Source: CAZWCX01 sp964632945 (GTDB lineage: Bacteria; Planctomycetota; MHYJ01; WSZJ01; CAZWCX01). From it: a stretch of 13,422 bases of DNA. How positions within the stretch are numbered: the stretch's first letter is position 1; each line of letters begins with the position of its first letter. Of the stretch, positions 1 to 6,951 are shown piece after piece. The translations under genes were made by a program, and so were the position numbers. The notes under the pieces are model-generated. The model was not told the origin of the DNA. It made no database searches and saw only the letters and a list, made by a program, of their open reading frames with translations. The DNA lies in the NCBI GenBank assembly GCA_964632945.1, contig CAZWCX010000167.1, positions 1 through 13,422 of the forward strand, read 5' to 3'.

Positions 1-3
1 GGC

Positions 4-45
4 GGATTTTTCACGAAGCCGCTGGCGCGGCTTCATGAATAATCC
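4..45 (-). terminator. Long imperfect hairpin after the last gene of the minus-strand set
   Basis: Positions 4-22 and 27-45 form an inverted repeat with 17 of 19 positions matching, around a 4-base loop (TGGC, 23-26). The inner 8 bp (15-22 with 27-34) are perfect. One of the two mismatches, 14 against 35, becomes a G-U wobble in minus-strand RNA, which favours function on that strand. The hairpin begins 3 bases after the TAG stop of the small minus-strand gene ending at 49. There is no clean U-tract after the stem on the minus strand, so it may be a transcript-end or RNA-protecting structure rather than a classic intrinsic terminator. It could also act in both directions. Confidence 0.6.
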
Positions 46-48
46 GGG

Positions 49-429
49 CTAGCGCATGCGTGGGCCGTGCAACTCGGTTTCGGCGGGGGGATCGGGGACC
101 ACGGGGAACAGTTTCTCCAGCCGGGCCCGCGCCTCGGACGCCAGCAGTCCCTGCGTCCTGGCGCTGCCGCCGAGGCCGATGAGCGTCACGTGGGTTTCCT
201 GCATCCGCCCGCGCAGGATGGCCACGAGCCCGGTCGCGTTCGCGCCGGGGAGTTCGTAGAGCAGGACGCTCCACCAATCGGGCCCGGCGTCGTTCTCCGA
301 TCGGTGGACGACGGGGGCGCTGAGGCCGGCGAGGGTCTCCTGGACCTCGCGGCCGGAAGCGACGACCAGGAGGCTTTGGCGGGGCGGCGGGGACGAGAAG
401 AGGCCCTTGAACCAGCGGATCAGTCCCAT
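49..429 (-). CDS. Small hypothetical protein (126 aa)
   Basis: This minus-strand gene encodes a 126-residue protein I do not recognise. The ATG at 429 is chosen over the upstream in-frame ATG at 477 because an AGGAG (439-443) lies 9 bases before it. The N-terminus is short and amphipathic (MGLIRWFKGLF), then a Pro-rich stretch, then an alternating hydrophobic pattern: SLLVVASG at 19-26, WWSVLLYEL at 52-60, HVTLIGLGG at 80-88. This looks like a small alpha/beta soluble domain. There are no cysteines, no signal peptide and no convincing membrane segment. It lies 93 bases after the second methyltransferase and is followed at once by a strong hairpin, so it is probably the last gene of that transcript. 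A weak TTGACC (491-496, minus strand) lies upstream but has no good -10. Codon use matches the neighbours. Function unknown. Confidence 0.7.
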   Translation of the reverse strand: MGLIRWFKGLFSSPPPRQSLLVVASGREVQETLAGLSAPVVHRSENDAGPDWWSVLLYELPGANATGLVAILRGRMQETHVTLIGLGGSARTQGLLASEARARLEKLFPVVPDPPAETELHGPRMR

Positions 430-522
430 GGCGGCATTCTCCTGTACATCGTGGAGGGCGCGTTCCTTTCCTGCCACAGGCTCGTGGGCCGGTCAATGCA
501 ATTTCGCGCGCCGTCGGACCCG

Positions 523-1404
523 TCAGCGTCCGCCGGCCCGGAGTTCGATCATCCCGGCCATGCCCAGGGGCTTTTCGGCCAGGTAGAGCAGGCGTTTGGC
601 CCAGCGCATCGGGGCGAAACGGTCCTGCAGCCCGAAGGCGCGGCGGACGGTGGCGACCGATTCGACGCGCAGACCCGCGGTCTCCGCGGTGCGTCGCAGC
701 GTGGCGGGGGTGAAGAAGAACTGGTGGGACGTCGGCACCGCGTACGCGCGGCGCGCGAGCGGCAGAAGGAGCCGACCGACCCAGTAGAAGAGGGTGTGGA
801 ATTCATTGGGGACCTCGAGGACGGCGATGCCGCCCGGGGCGAGCCACGCCGCGACGCGGCGCAAGGCGGCCACCGGGTCGTCGAGGTGCTCCAGCACGTG
901 GTTGAGGTGAACGAACCGGAAGCGGCCGGCCGGGAACGGCGCGTCCTCGACGGGGCCGCGGAAGATCCGCCCCGCGGGCAGGCGGGCGGCGGCCTGATCC
1001 GCGGCGGGGGAGGCCTCGATGCCCCAGGCTTCCCAGCCCGCCGCCTCCGCGTGGGCGAGGAAGTGACCGGCGGCGCAACCGACGTCGAGGACCGGGCCTT
1101 TCCCGCCGAGGCGACGTTCGGCCGCGTTCAACCGCTCGACGAGATGCGGCGCAATGCCGGTATCGCCTCCCGCCATGCCGGTGGTGGCGGTGTAGGCGTC
1201 GTAGTAGTGCGGTCCGTAGATGGCCGCCTTTTCCTCCGATGTGAACGGTGGGCGCAGGGCGACGAGGCCGCAGCCGTGGCATCGTTCCACGCGGTGCCCT
1301 GCGGGGGCGCGCACGAGGCGGGTCGGGTCGGGCTGCGGGTCGAAGGTCGCGCCTCCGCACAGCGCGCAGGACGGGCCCTGCGGGGGCGCATCGGCGGGGC
1401 TCAC
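523..1404 (-). CDS. Class I SAM-dependent methyltransferase with N-terminal zinc ribbon
   Basis: This 293-residue enzyme probably transfers a methyl group from S-adenosylmethionine to a small molecule or glycan; the substrate cannot be read from sequence. Residues 13-16 (CALC) and 42-45 (CHGC) form a four-Cys zinc ribbon like that in the putative zinc-binding domain (Methyltransf_13 type) of sugar methyltransferases. The Rossmann core follows: motif I VLDVGCAAGHF at 105-115, acidic residue E130 after GIE, and the LNHVLEHLDDP segment at 167-177. The C-terminal domain found in full-length sugar C-methyltransferases is absent. A GTG start at 1404 is chosen because it overlaps the upstream TGA by 4 bases (GTGA), which implies translational coupling, and because it places the zinc ribbon at the N-terminus. 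No strong Shine-Dalgarno is seen. The longer reading frame upstream is out-of-frame overlap with the previous gene. Confidence 0.88.
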   Translation of the reverse strand: MSPADAPPQGPSCALCGGATFDPQPDPTRLVRAPAGHRVERCHGCGLVALRPPFTSEEKAAIYGPHYYDAYTATTGMAGGDTGIAPHLVERLNAAERRLGGKGPVLDVGCAAGHFLAHAEAAGWEAWGIEASPAADQAAARLPAGRIFRGPVEDAPFPAGRFRFVHLNHVLEHLDDPVAALRRVAAWLAPGGIAVLEVPNEFHTLFYWVGRLLLPLARRAYAVPTSHQFFFTPATLRRTAETAGLRVESVATVRRAFGLQDRFAPMRWAKRLLYLAEKPLGMAGMIELRAGGR

Positions 1405-2249
1405 GCGGCATCCGTGGACTGGCAGCCGAAGACCGAGCAGACCCCGGCGTAGTCCCAGCACGCGCGGTGATGGGGCGTGGCGCAGCGGGCGCACTTCACC
1501 GGCTCGGCGCCGATCTCCTCGCCGCACACCGGACAGACCGCCGCCGCGTCGTCGGTTTTCACCAAGACGTCCGCAAGCGCGGAGGCGCCCTCGGCGGGAG
1601 TGGTGGTGGCGGCGTATTTCTCGAGGATCGCGCCCAGCAGACCGCAGGCGGCGTCGAGCAGGGCGCTCCACTCGCGGTGCTGGTGCAGGGCGCCCGGGAG
1701 GCAGACGCGGAGCGAGGTGCCGCGGGCCTCGAGGACGAGGCGGCGCGGGACGCACAGGTTGGCGACCAGCACGACGCGATACCAGACCTCGCCCAGGGCG
1801 GGCAGGGTCGCCGCGTCTCCCCGGGGAAAGCGGATCTCGAACCGGCGGTCGAAGTCCTCGACGTCGATCTCGCGGGGGTAGCGTTGCGGGGGGGGCGGGA
1901 ACGGGACCGTGCCGGCGCGGGGGCGGACCTGGAATCGCGGCAGGGCCCCCGAGGGGATCTTCACCGAGAGAATCGACCAGATCTGCTCGCCCCGCGGCAT
2001 CTCGAAGTAGTAGTACGCGTGCCCGCCGCGTGTCCAGACGACGTGGCCGCCGACCGAGGACTTGTCGGACACCGAGCGCGATTGGAGGTGGTCGGCGACC
2101 TGCTGGAGGCGCACCGGGTAGACGTACTCCCCGCGAGATTCCCCCTCGATCCGCTTCGTGACCAGCCGGACGATGACCAGTCCGACGATCGTCAGGCCGA
2201 GGCAGCTGCCGCCGATCCAGTACAGGAGGCCCTGGAGATCGGGCATCAT
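1401..2249 (-). CDS. Membrane-anchored protein with C-terminal RING-like zinc-binding domain
   Basis: This encodes 282 residues of unknown function. One hydrophobic segment at about 8-30 (LLYWIGGSCLGLTIVGLVIVRLV), followed by TKR, anchors the protein with the bulk probably cytoplasmic. Residues 40-210 are a soluble region with aromatic-rich beta-like patches (HAYYYFEM at 77-84) and a Pro run at 116-121. The C-terminus has paired cysteines at 239/242 and 253/256, then HH at 260-261 and cysteines at 264, 271 and 276. This is a C-x2-C-x10-C-x2-C-x3-HH-x2-C-x6-C-x4-C arrangement resembling prokaryotic RING-finger or treble-clef zinc domains. Two tandem ATGs begin the frame; the first (2249) is preferred because GGGAGGAG lies 11 bases upstream. 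It sits 44 bases after one methyltransferase and overlaps the next by 4 bases, so it is clearly co-transcribed with both. Confidence 0.85.
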   Translation of the reverse strand: MMPDLQGLLYWIGGSCLGLTIVGLVIVRLVTKRIEGESRGEYVYPVRLQQVADHLQSRSVSDKSSVGGHVVWTRGGHAYYYFEMPRGEQIWSILSVKIPSGALPRFQVRPRAGTVPFPPPPQRYPREIDVEDFDRRFEIRFPRGDAATLPALGEVWYRVVLVANLCVPRRLVLEARGTSLRVCLPGALHQHREWSALLDAACGLLGAILEKYAATTTPAEGASALADVLVKTDDAAAVCPVCGEEIGAEPVKCARCATPHHRACWDYAGVCSVFGCQSTDAA

Positions 2250-2271
2250 GACGGGCGCGGCTCCTCCCGGT

Positions 2272-2290
2272 CGCGCGGCGCGGCCGCGCG
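2272..2290 (-). other. Perfect GC-only hairpin between co-transcribed genes
   Basis: CGCGCGGC (2272-2279) and GCCGCGCG (2283-2290) form a perfect 8-bp stem with a 3-base loop. It begins 3 bases after the methyltransferase stop codon (2294-2296) and just upstream of the Shine-Dalgarno of the next minus-strand gene. There is no U-tract. It may be an RNA stability or partial-termination element within the operon. Such hairpins arise readily by chance in DNA of this composition. Confidence 0.3.
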
Positions 2291-2293
2291 CGG

Positions 2294-3364
2294 CTACTTC
2301 GCGGCGGCCGGCTTCTCGGCGAGGACGGAGATTCCGGAGAGATCCGCCTCGTCCAGGACCAGCACCTTCATCCCCAGGGCGTCGGTCCAGCGCTTCACGT
2401 CCTCGACGCTGTGCCGGTACGTGTAGGCCGGGTGGAACCAGTCGAAGTTGACGAGGTTGTTCTCGTCGAACGTCATGGCGTCGTTCCAGAAGCACTTGAG
2501 AATGTCGTAGTAGATGAAGCGTTGGAGATTGCGTGGGCCCTTCTTGATGCCGAGGGCGGGGATGTCCTCGGGGATCTCGAACTCGATCTTGAGGTCGGAG
2601 AGGGCCTTGCCGAGTTTGGTGATGGCGGCGCACGCCTCCCACCCGTCCTTGGGGGCCATTTTGACGATCCGGGCGCGCAGCAGGTCGTCGGTGAACTCGC
2701 GGATCGGGGCCTTGACCTTGTAGACGTAGAAGGCGAAGTGTCCGCCGGGCTTGACCAGCGACCACAGCCGCTCGACGGCGAGTCGGGGGTCCTCCACGCA
2801 GGGCAGGACCTGGTCGCAGGCGACGAAGTCGAAGGTCTCGCGGGCGAACGGCAGTCGGTTGAGGTCGGCGTTGATGACGCTGATGTTCTTCCAGGGGCGC
2901 GCCTTTTCGCAGGCGTGAAGCGCGGCCTCGGACAGGTCGGCGCCGATCACGCTCGCGGCCGGACTGAGGGTGGCGTAGCGGCGGATGTCGCGGCCGAGGC
3001 CGCAGCCGGCGTCGAGGATGAGCTTCTTTTTGGCGAGGAAGTCGCGCAGGTGTTCCTCGGACGACCAGTGGTAGCGGGCCAGCGCCCACTCGCGCTGGTG
3101 TCGGGTCGCCCAGGTGTCCTCGTCGTACATGCTCGGGATGCGGTCCCACTTGTCGCTGTAGGACTGGCGGACCTGGGCGACCTCGCGGGTCAGGTCCTTG
3201 GGGAGGAAGACGCCGACGCCGCGGTCGACGGGGAAGGCGGCGCGGCAGCCGGTGCAGGCGAAGCGGCCGGCGACGAGGTCATCCGCCTCGCGGCGGGCCT
3301 CCTCGAGGCGCAGCTCGGCCTGGCAGTCGGGGCAGCGCAGGAGCGGGAGTACGGCGTCCTTCAT
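2294..3364 (-). CDS. Class I SAM-dependent methyltransferase with N-terminal Trm112-like domain
   Basis: This 356-residue protein is a probable SAM-dependent methyltransferase of unknown substrate. The first 55 residues form a Trm112-like zinc domain: LLRCPDC at 8-14 and CTGC at 37-40 give four zinc-binding Cys, ending in the typical VDRGVGVFLP. The Rossmann fold starts with motif I LILDAGCGLGRD at 115-126, then GADLSE at 141-146, and NADLNRLPFARETFDFV at 165-181, which matches the usual 'D..LPF....FD.V' pattern. KPGGHFAFYV at 205-214 is the post-motif strand. The ATG at 3364 has a GGAG 7 bases upstream (3372-3375) and follows an extended -10 promoter about 60 bases further up. It is the first gene of a leftward operon and is divergent from the acyltransferase gene. 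It resembles methyltransferases found in glycan or secondary-metabolite clusters, but that link rests on context. Confidence 0.88.
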   Translation of the reverse strand: MKDAVLPLLRCPDCQAELRLEEARREADDLVAGRFACTGCRAAFPVDRGVGVFLPKDLTREVAQVRQSYSDKWDRIPSMYDEDTWATRHQREWALARYHWSSEEHLRDFLAKKKLILDAGCGLGRDIRRYATLSPAASVIGADLSEAALHACEKARPWKNISVINADLNRLPFARETFDFVACDQVLPCVEDPRLAVERLWSLVKPGGHFAFYVYKVKAPIREFTDDLLRARIVKMAPKDGWEACAAITKLGKALSDLKIEFEIPEDIPALGIKKGPRNLQRFIYYDILKCFWNDAMTFDENNLVNFDWFHPAYTYRHSVEDVKRWTDALGMKVLVLDEADLSGISVLAEKPAAAK

Positions 3365-3424
3365 GGCGGGTCTCCGGTTGCGACAGGGTGGCCGCGGCCC
3401 CGGGGGGGGCCGTACGAGGGGCGG

Positions 3425-3433
3425 ACTATAGCA
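3425..3433 (-). promoter_or_regulatory. Extended -10 promoter for the leftward methyltransferase operon
   Basis: Read on the minus strand, this is TGCTATAGT: an extended -10 (TGn) followed by TATAGT, five of six matches to the sigma70 consensus. A proper -35 at 17 bases is poor (TGGCCT), which is typical of extended -10 promoters. Transcription would start near 3418 and give a leader of about 55 bases before the ATG at 3364. The leader contains a GC-rich inverted repeat at 3396-3411. Confidence 0.55.
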
Positions 3434-3468
3434 CGGCGCCCGGGGGCAGGCCACAATTTCCGCGACGC

Positions 3469-3498
3469 TTGACAGGCGCGCGCGGGGGCGGCTACCGT
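3469..3498 (+). promoter_or_regulatory. Sigma70-type promoter for the acyltransferase/glycosyltransferase pair
   Basis: A perfect -35 TTGACA (3469-3474) is separated by 18 bases from TACCGT (3493-3498), four of six matches to the -10 consensus. Transcription would begin about 80 bases before the ATG at 3584. It is arranged back to back with the extended -10 promoter of the minus-strand operon, whose -10 lies only about 40 bases away. Confidence 0.6.
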
Positions 3499-3583
3499 AC
3501 CCCGACTCCGCTCTACGGGGGCTGCGCGCCGGACGCGCTCCTCGTCCCGTCCCGCGGCCCGTTGTTCTCGCCGGGGAGCCTTC

Positions 3584-4252
3584 ATGCCCACGTCTCGCAA
3601 GCCGCGGAAACGCGCGGAAACGGGCGCGTTCGACCTCCGGCGCGCGCTGGCGGATTGGTCGCGAAAGGCGCGCAATCCCTGGAAGGCCGCCGTTCCGGGC
3701 ATGGCCGAACTCCTGGGGCTGCACCTCCGGCTGCGCGCCGACATCCGGCGCCGGTACGACCGCGACCTGCCGTTCGCCGAGGCGGTGGTCGACCGCTGGG
3801 AGCGGGCTCGCTCGCTCGGTTTCGGGGCCGGCGCGAGCGTGTACGACAGCGCGGTGGTGCTCGGGGATGTGCGGGTGGGGCGCGAGACCTGGATCGGTCC
3901 GGGCTGCGTCCTGGACGGCAGCGGCGGTCTGCGCATCGGCCGGCATTGCAGCATCTCCGCCGGCGTGCAGCTCTACACCCACGATACCGTGGAGTGGGCC
4001 CTGACCGGGGGGAAGGCGCGGACGCCGCACGCGCCGGTGCGCGTGAGCGACTGCTGCTACCTGGGTCCCTACACGGTCGTGGCGAAAGGGGTGACGATCG
4101 GCCGCCAGTCGATCGTCGGGGCGCACAGCTTCGTCAATCGCGATGTCCCGCCGCGCACGTTCGTCGCCGGCTGTCCGGCCCGGGTGCTCGGGCGCGTGGC
4201 GGTGAAGGGCTCGCGGGTGCGCATCCTGCCGGTGGGGGCGCGGGCGGAATGA
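3584..4252 (+). CDS. Hexapeptide-repeat (left-handed beta-helix) acyltransferase
   Basis: This 222-residue protein belongs to the hexapeptide-repeat transferases (WbbJ/LacA-like) that move an acetyl or other acyl group from CoA or ACP to a sugar hydroxyl or amine. A basic, helical N-terminal region covers residues 1-80. Hexapeptide-type repeats then run through VYDSAVVLGDVRVGRETWIGP (about 86-106), GLRIGRHCSISAGVQLY and CCYLGPYTVVAKGVTIG to VNRDVPPRTFVAGCPARVLGR (about 184-204), the usual end of the family. The YTHDT loop at 131-135 holds the candidate catalytic His133. The ATG at 3584 has GGGGAG 5 bases upstream. The next glycosyltransferase starts on its stop codon (ATGA overlap), so the two are coupled and probably act on the same glycan. 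The donor and acceptor are unknown. Confidence 0.9.
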   Translation: MPTSRKPRKRAETGAFDLRRALADWSRKARNPWKAAVPGMAELLGLHLRLRADIRRRYDRDLPFAEAVVDRWERARSLGFGAGASVYDSAVVLGDVRVGRETWIGPGCVLDGSGGLRIGRHCSISAGVQLYTHDTVEWALTGGKARTPHAPVRVSDCCYLGPYTVVAKGVTIGRQSIVGAHSFVNRDVPPRTFVAGCPARVLGRVAVKGSRVRILPVGARAE

Positions 4253-5430
4253 CCGCGGCCGGGCGGCCCCTGCGCCTCGCCTACGTCCTGGACACGCTCG
4301 CCGTGGGCGGGGCCGAAAAGACGCTGCTCGGCATCGCCGCGGAGATGGTGCGCCGCGGGCATCGGGCCTGGGTCTACTTCGGCGGCCCGGACCAGTTGAG
4401 CGCGGGCATGGCGGGGTCCGGGCTCGTCTTTCGCCGGCTCCAGGACCGCCATATCGGCATCGGCCTGCGCGACCCGGGAAACCTGCGTCTGCCCCGAACG
4501 CTGGTCCGATTCTACCGCGAGGACGGGATCCAGGTGGCGCACACGGCGCTGTTCGCCAGTCACTTCTGGGCCTCCGTCGCCGCGCGGATGAGCGGGGTGG
4601 CCTGCGTTCGCTGGGTGGCCGCGTCGCTCTTCAACGAGGACCGCTTCGACCATTTCATGCGGGTCCCGTGGGTATCGTGGGCGCTGCAGGCGTTCGTGGA
4701 CCGGTACGTGACGCCGGCGCCGTACTCGAGCGAGGAATGCCGGCGACTGCGCCACATCCGCCCGGAGAAGATCTTCGAGAACCCGCTCGGCGTCGACCTG
4801 CGGCCGTTCGATCCCGCGCAAGAGCCCGGACCGGCGAAAGTCGAACTGGGGCTTCCGCCGGACGATCCGGTGGTGGGCTACGTGGGTCGATTGCAGCCGG
4901 AGAAGGAATGGGACGTGTTTTTCGCGGTGGCGCGCGAGGTGCGGGCGCGGGTTCCCGCGGCGCGCTATCTCGTCGTCGGCGATGGGGCGCTGCGCGGGCA
5001 GCTGGAACGGCTCGCCGCGGAGTGCGGGGTGGCGGAGCGCACGCTCTTCACGGGGTGGCGCGCGGACGTGCCCCGGGTCATGTCGGCGATGGACGTGGTT
5101 CTGCAGCCGATGCGCAAGCCGCTGGTGGGCAGCGTGACGGTGGAGGCGATGGCGGCGGCGCGTCCCGTGGTGGCGTTCGACTTCGCGGGGATCGCGCACA
5201 CGGTTGTGGACGGCGAGACCGGCGTGCGGATACCCGGGCACGACGTGGGCGCGATGGCGCGCGCGACGGCCGACCTCCTCCTCGACCCGGCGCGGGCCCG
5301 CGCGCTGGGGCGGAAGGGAAGGGAACGCGCCGAGCGCGTGTTCGACGAGCGCGTGCATTGCGACCGCATGGAGGCCCTGTACCGCGAGGTGGCGTCCCGG
5401 CGCGCGTCGCGCGCGGCCCAGCCGCGGTAG
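4249..5430 (+). CDS. GT-B fold glycosyltransferase (GT4-like)
   Basis: This 393-residue glycosyltransferase probably adds a sugar from a nucleotide-sugar to a lipid-linked glycan on the inner face of the cytoplasmic membrane. The N-terminal domain opens with a strand and the glycine loop VLDTLAVGGAEKTLL at 13-27, typical of GT4. The C-terminal donor-binding domain has NPLGVDLRPF at 178-187, VGYVGRLQPEKEW at 209-221, VVGDG at 242-246 and VTVEAMAAARPVVAFD at 296-311. Glu299 matches the second Glu of the family's E-x7-E motif. The position of the first Glu is Pro291, a departure seen in some relatives. There is no membrane segment. The ATG at 4249 overlaps the previous stop by 4 bases (ATGA). 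The much longer upstream extension of this frame overlaps the acyltransferase and is rejected. The exact sugar cannot be predicted. Confidence 0.92.
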   Translation: MTAAGRPLRLAYVLDTLAVGGAEKTLLGIAAEMVRRGHRAWVYFGGPDQLSAGMAGSGLVFRRLQDRHIGIGLRDPGNLRLPRTLVRFYREDGIQVAHTALFASHFWASVAARMSGVACVRWVAASLFNEDRFDHFMRVPWVSWALQAFVDRYVTPAPYSSEECRRLRHIRPEKIFENPLGVDLRPFDPAQEPGPAKVELGLPPDDPVVGYVGRLQPEKEWDVFFAVAREVRARVPAARYLVVGDGALRGQLERLAAECGVAERTLFTGWRADVPRVMSAMDVVLQPMRKPLVGSVTVEAMAAARPVVAFDFAGIAHTVVDGETGVRIPGHDVGAMARATADLLLDPARARALGRKGRERAERVFDERVHCDRMEALYREVASRRASRAAQPR

Positions 5431-5449
5431 AATGCGGAACCGAGCGGTC

Positions 5450-5475
5450 GTCCCCGCGACGAACCGGCGGGGGAC
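5450..5475 (+). terminator. Possible terminator hairpin after the first glycosyltransferase
   Basis: GTCCCCGC (5450-5457) pairs with GCGGGGGAC (5467-5475), giving an 8-bp stem with one bulged G and a 9-base loop, followed by TTT. It lies 20 bases after the stop at 5430 and before the next promoter at 5555. The short T-run makes it weak as an intrinsic terminator. Confidence 0.4.
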
Positions 5476-5554
5476 TTTCGGCCGGACCGGGCCGGCCGGA
5501 CGATTCCGCGTCCGCGTCGAGGCCGTCGGGGAGCGCGCCGGCGGGGGCAAACGC

Positions 5555-5583
5555 TTGCGCCCGGCGGTCCGGACGGGTACCTT
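5555..5583 (+). promoter_or_regulatory. Candidate promoter placed for a leaderless transcript
   Basis: TTGCGC (5555-5560) and TACCTT (5578-5583) are separated by exactly 17 bases. Each box is an imperfect consensus match. The -10 ends 8 bases before the ATG at 5592, so transcription would begin at or next to the start codon. The bases before the ATG are pyrimidine-rich (CCTTCCCCCTCC) with no Shine-Dalgarno, consistent with leaderless translation. Confidence 0.45.
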
Positions 5584-5591
5584 CCCCCTCC

Positions 5592-6941
5592 ATGGCCCGA
5601 CTTCTCGCCCGGCTCGCCGATCCGCTGCTCGCCATCCCGCTCACGCTGGCGTGGCTCGCGGAGGCGGCCTTTCTGCGACTGTGGTGGGCGCGGCGCCGGC
5701 CCAAGGCCGGGCGGCGCAGCCTGATCCTGGTCCTGTGCGGCAGCGGCATCGCCACCGTGGCGAGCCGCGGCACCGACCATCTGGAGACGTTCGACAACCC
5801 CGGCGTCGATCACACCTTTTTCGTCTGGCCGGGGGCGCCGAAGACGGCCCGCAAGCGGGTGGGGCGTCACCTGCTGATGATCGACCTCGCCCGGCCGGCG
5901 GTCGCCGCGCGCGCGCGCGCGATTGGACTGCGCTTGAGCGCCTTCGTCCTCGACCAGATCGGGTTCTTCCGCCTGCTGCCCGAGTTCGCCGCGCGACGCC
6001 GCGTGCGCCTCGTCCGCTGCATGGATCCGGGGGTCGTCGGACTCTACGGCGTCTGGCTGCGCGCGGTGCTGGGCATCCCGATGATCCAGAACATCAACGG
6101 CAACATGGAGCTGATCTACCGCACCACCGGGATCACGTACTTCGCCTGGAATGCGAAGAACCGCTGGGTGCAGAAGATCTCCCACTTCTTCAGCGAGGGC
6201 CTGACCTCCTTCGTCGTCTCGCGGGCGGATCTGGTCTTCGGCGGAAACCGCAACAACCTGGAGTACGCGTTCTTTCGCGGGGCCGACCCCAAGCGCACCT
6301 TCGTCGTGCGCGCCAACATCTCGCGCGCCCACTTCAAGCCGCCGGCGGAACGCGAGGACGTGCGCGCGACCCTGGGACCGCCGGGAGCGAAATTGCTGCT
6401 CTTCATGGGCAGGTTCAGCGAGGAGAAACACGTCGCCGACGTCCTGCACGCCCTGGTGGCCGTGAGGCGGACCCGGCCCGACGCCCACCTGGTGATGATC
6501 GGCGACGGCCCCGATACGCAGCGCCTGAAGGATCTGGCGCGGGATCTGGCCCTGAATGCACACGTGTCCTGGCTCGGTTACCTGGCCAATGCCCGCACCA
6601 TGCCGATCATGAGCTCGGTCGACGTGCACGTCTGCCCCTACTCGGGCGCCGTGCTGATCGAGGCCGCGCTCGCCGCCAAGCCGATCGTGGCCTACGACGT
6701 GGAGTGGCACTCGGAGCTCGTCGTGCCGGGGATGACGGGACTCCTGGCCGATTTCGGCGACCCGGAGTCGCTCGCGCGCGGCGTGCTGCGGCACCTGGAA
6801 CAGCCGGAGCAGGCCGCGGAGATGGGGCGCAACGCCCGCACCGTCGCCCTTTCCTACTTCGGCCACGACGAGGTGCGCGCGCGGGAGGCGGGGTTCTATC
6901 GCCGGCTGCTCGGACCGTCCGCCCCGGTCGCGGCGACGTGA
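5592..6941 (+). CDS. GT-B fold glycosyltransferase with N-terminal membrane-associating segment
   Basis: This 449-residue protein is a probable glycosyltransferase of the envelope glycan pathway. The N-terminus (LLARLADPLLAIPLTLAWLA, about 4-23, then AEAAFLRLWWARRR) is hydrophobic then basic and likely holds the enzyme on the inner face of the cytoplasmic membrane. The middle region, about 140-230, has aromatic-rich stretches such as NINGNMELIYRTTGITYFAW, typical of acceptor-side domains. The donor domain shows LLLFMGRFSEEKH at 268-280, VMIGDGPDTQRL at 301-312, and Glu357 in LIEAALAAKPIVAYD followed by SELV at 374-377. This matches GT4-type nucleotide-sugar binding. The ATG at 5592 is chosen because the protein start is sensible and a candidate promoter ends 8 bases upstream; there is no Shine-Dalgarno. 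The flippase gene follows after 10 bases, so the two share a transcript. Confidence 0.88.
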   Translation: MARLLARLADPLLAIPLTLAWLAEAAFLRLWWARRRPKAGRRSLILVLCGSGIATVASRGTDHLETFDNPGVDHTFFVWPGAPKTARKRVGRHLLMIDLARPAVAARARAIGLRLSAFVLDQIGFFRLLPEFAARRRVRLVRCMDPGVVGLYGVWLRAVLGIPMIQNINGNMELIYRTTGITYFAWNAKNRWVQKISHFFSEGLTSFVVSRADLVFGGNRNNLEYAFFRGADPKRTFVVRANISRAHFKPPAEREDVRATLGPPGAKLLLFMGRFSEEKHVADVLHALVAVRRTRPDAHLVMIGDGPDTQRLKDLARDLALNAHVSWLGYLANARTMPIMSSVDVHVCPYSGAVLIEAALAAKPIVAYDVEWHSELVVPGMTGLLADFGDPESLARGVLRHLEQPEQAAEMGRNARTVALSYFGHDEVRAREAGFYRRLLGPSAPVAAT

Positions 6942-6951
6942 GGGCCGCGCC

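Noticed and set aside
67..1452. A 461-codon plus-strand open frame opposite the small gene and the second methyltransferase
   Set aside because: Gly/Arg/Glu-rich without domain signatures; the minus-strand methyltransferase motifs are clear in this interval.
1248..2426. A 392-codon plus-strand open frame opposite the RING-like gene
   Set aside because: Antisense shadow. The minus-strand product has an organised Cys/His zinc motif, a membrane anchor and a good ribosome binding site.
3396..3411. GGCCCC/GGGGCC inverted repeat with a G8 run in the leader of the minus-strand operon
   Set aside because: Only a 6-bp stem in GC-rich DNA, with no alternate pairing or leader peptide to support an attenuator or riboswitch.
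3388..4248. N-terminal extension of the first glycosyltransferase by about 287 codons
   Set aside because: It overlaps the acyltransferase gene in another frame and the promoter region; the ATGA overlap start at 4249 fits the family N-terminus.
5906..5921. (CG)8 dinucleotide run inside the second glycosyltransferase
   Set aside because: It encodes an Ala/Arg stretch and is likely a product of codon bias; no evidence that it acts as a variable tract.
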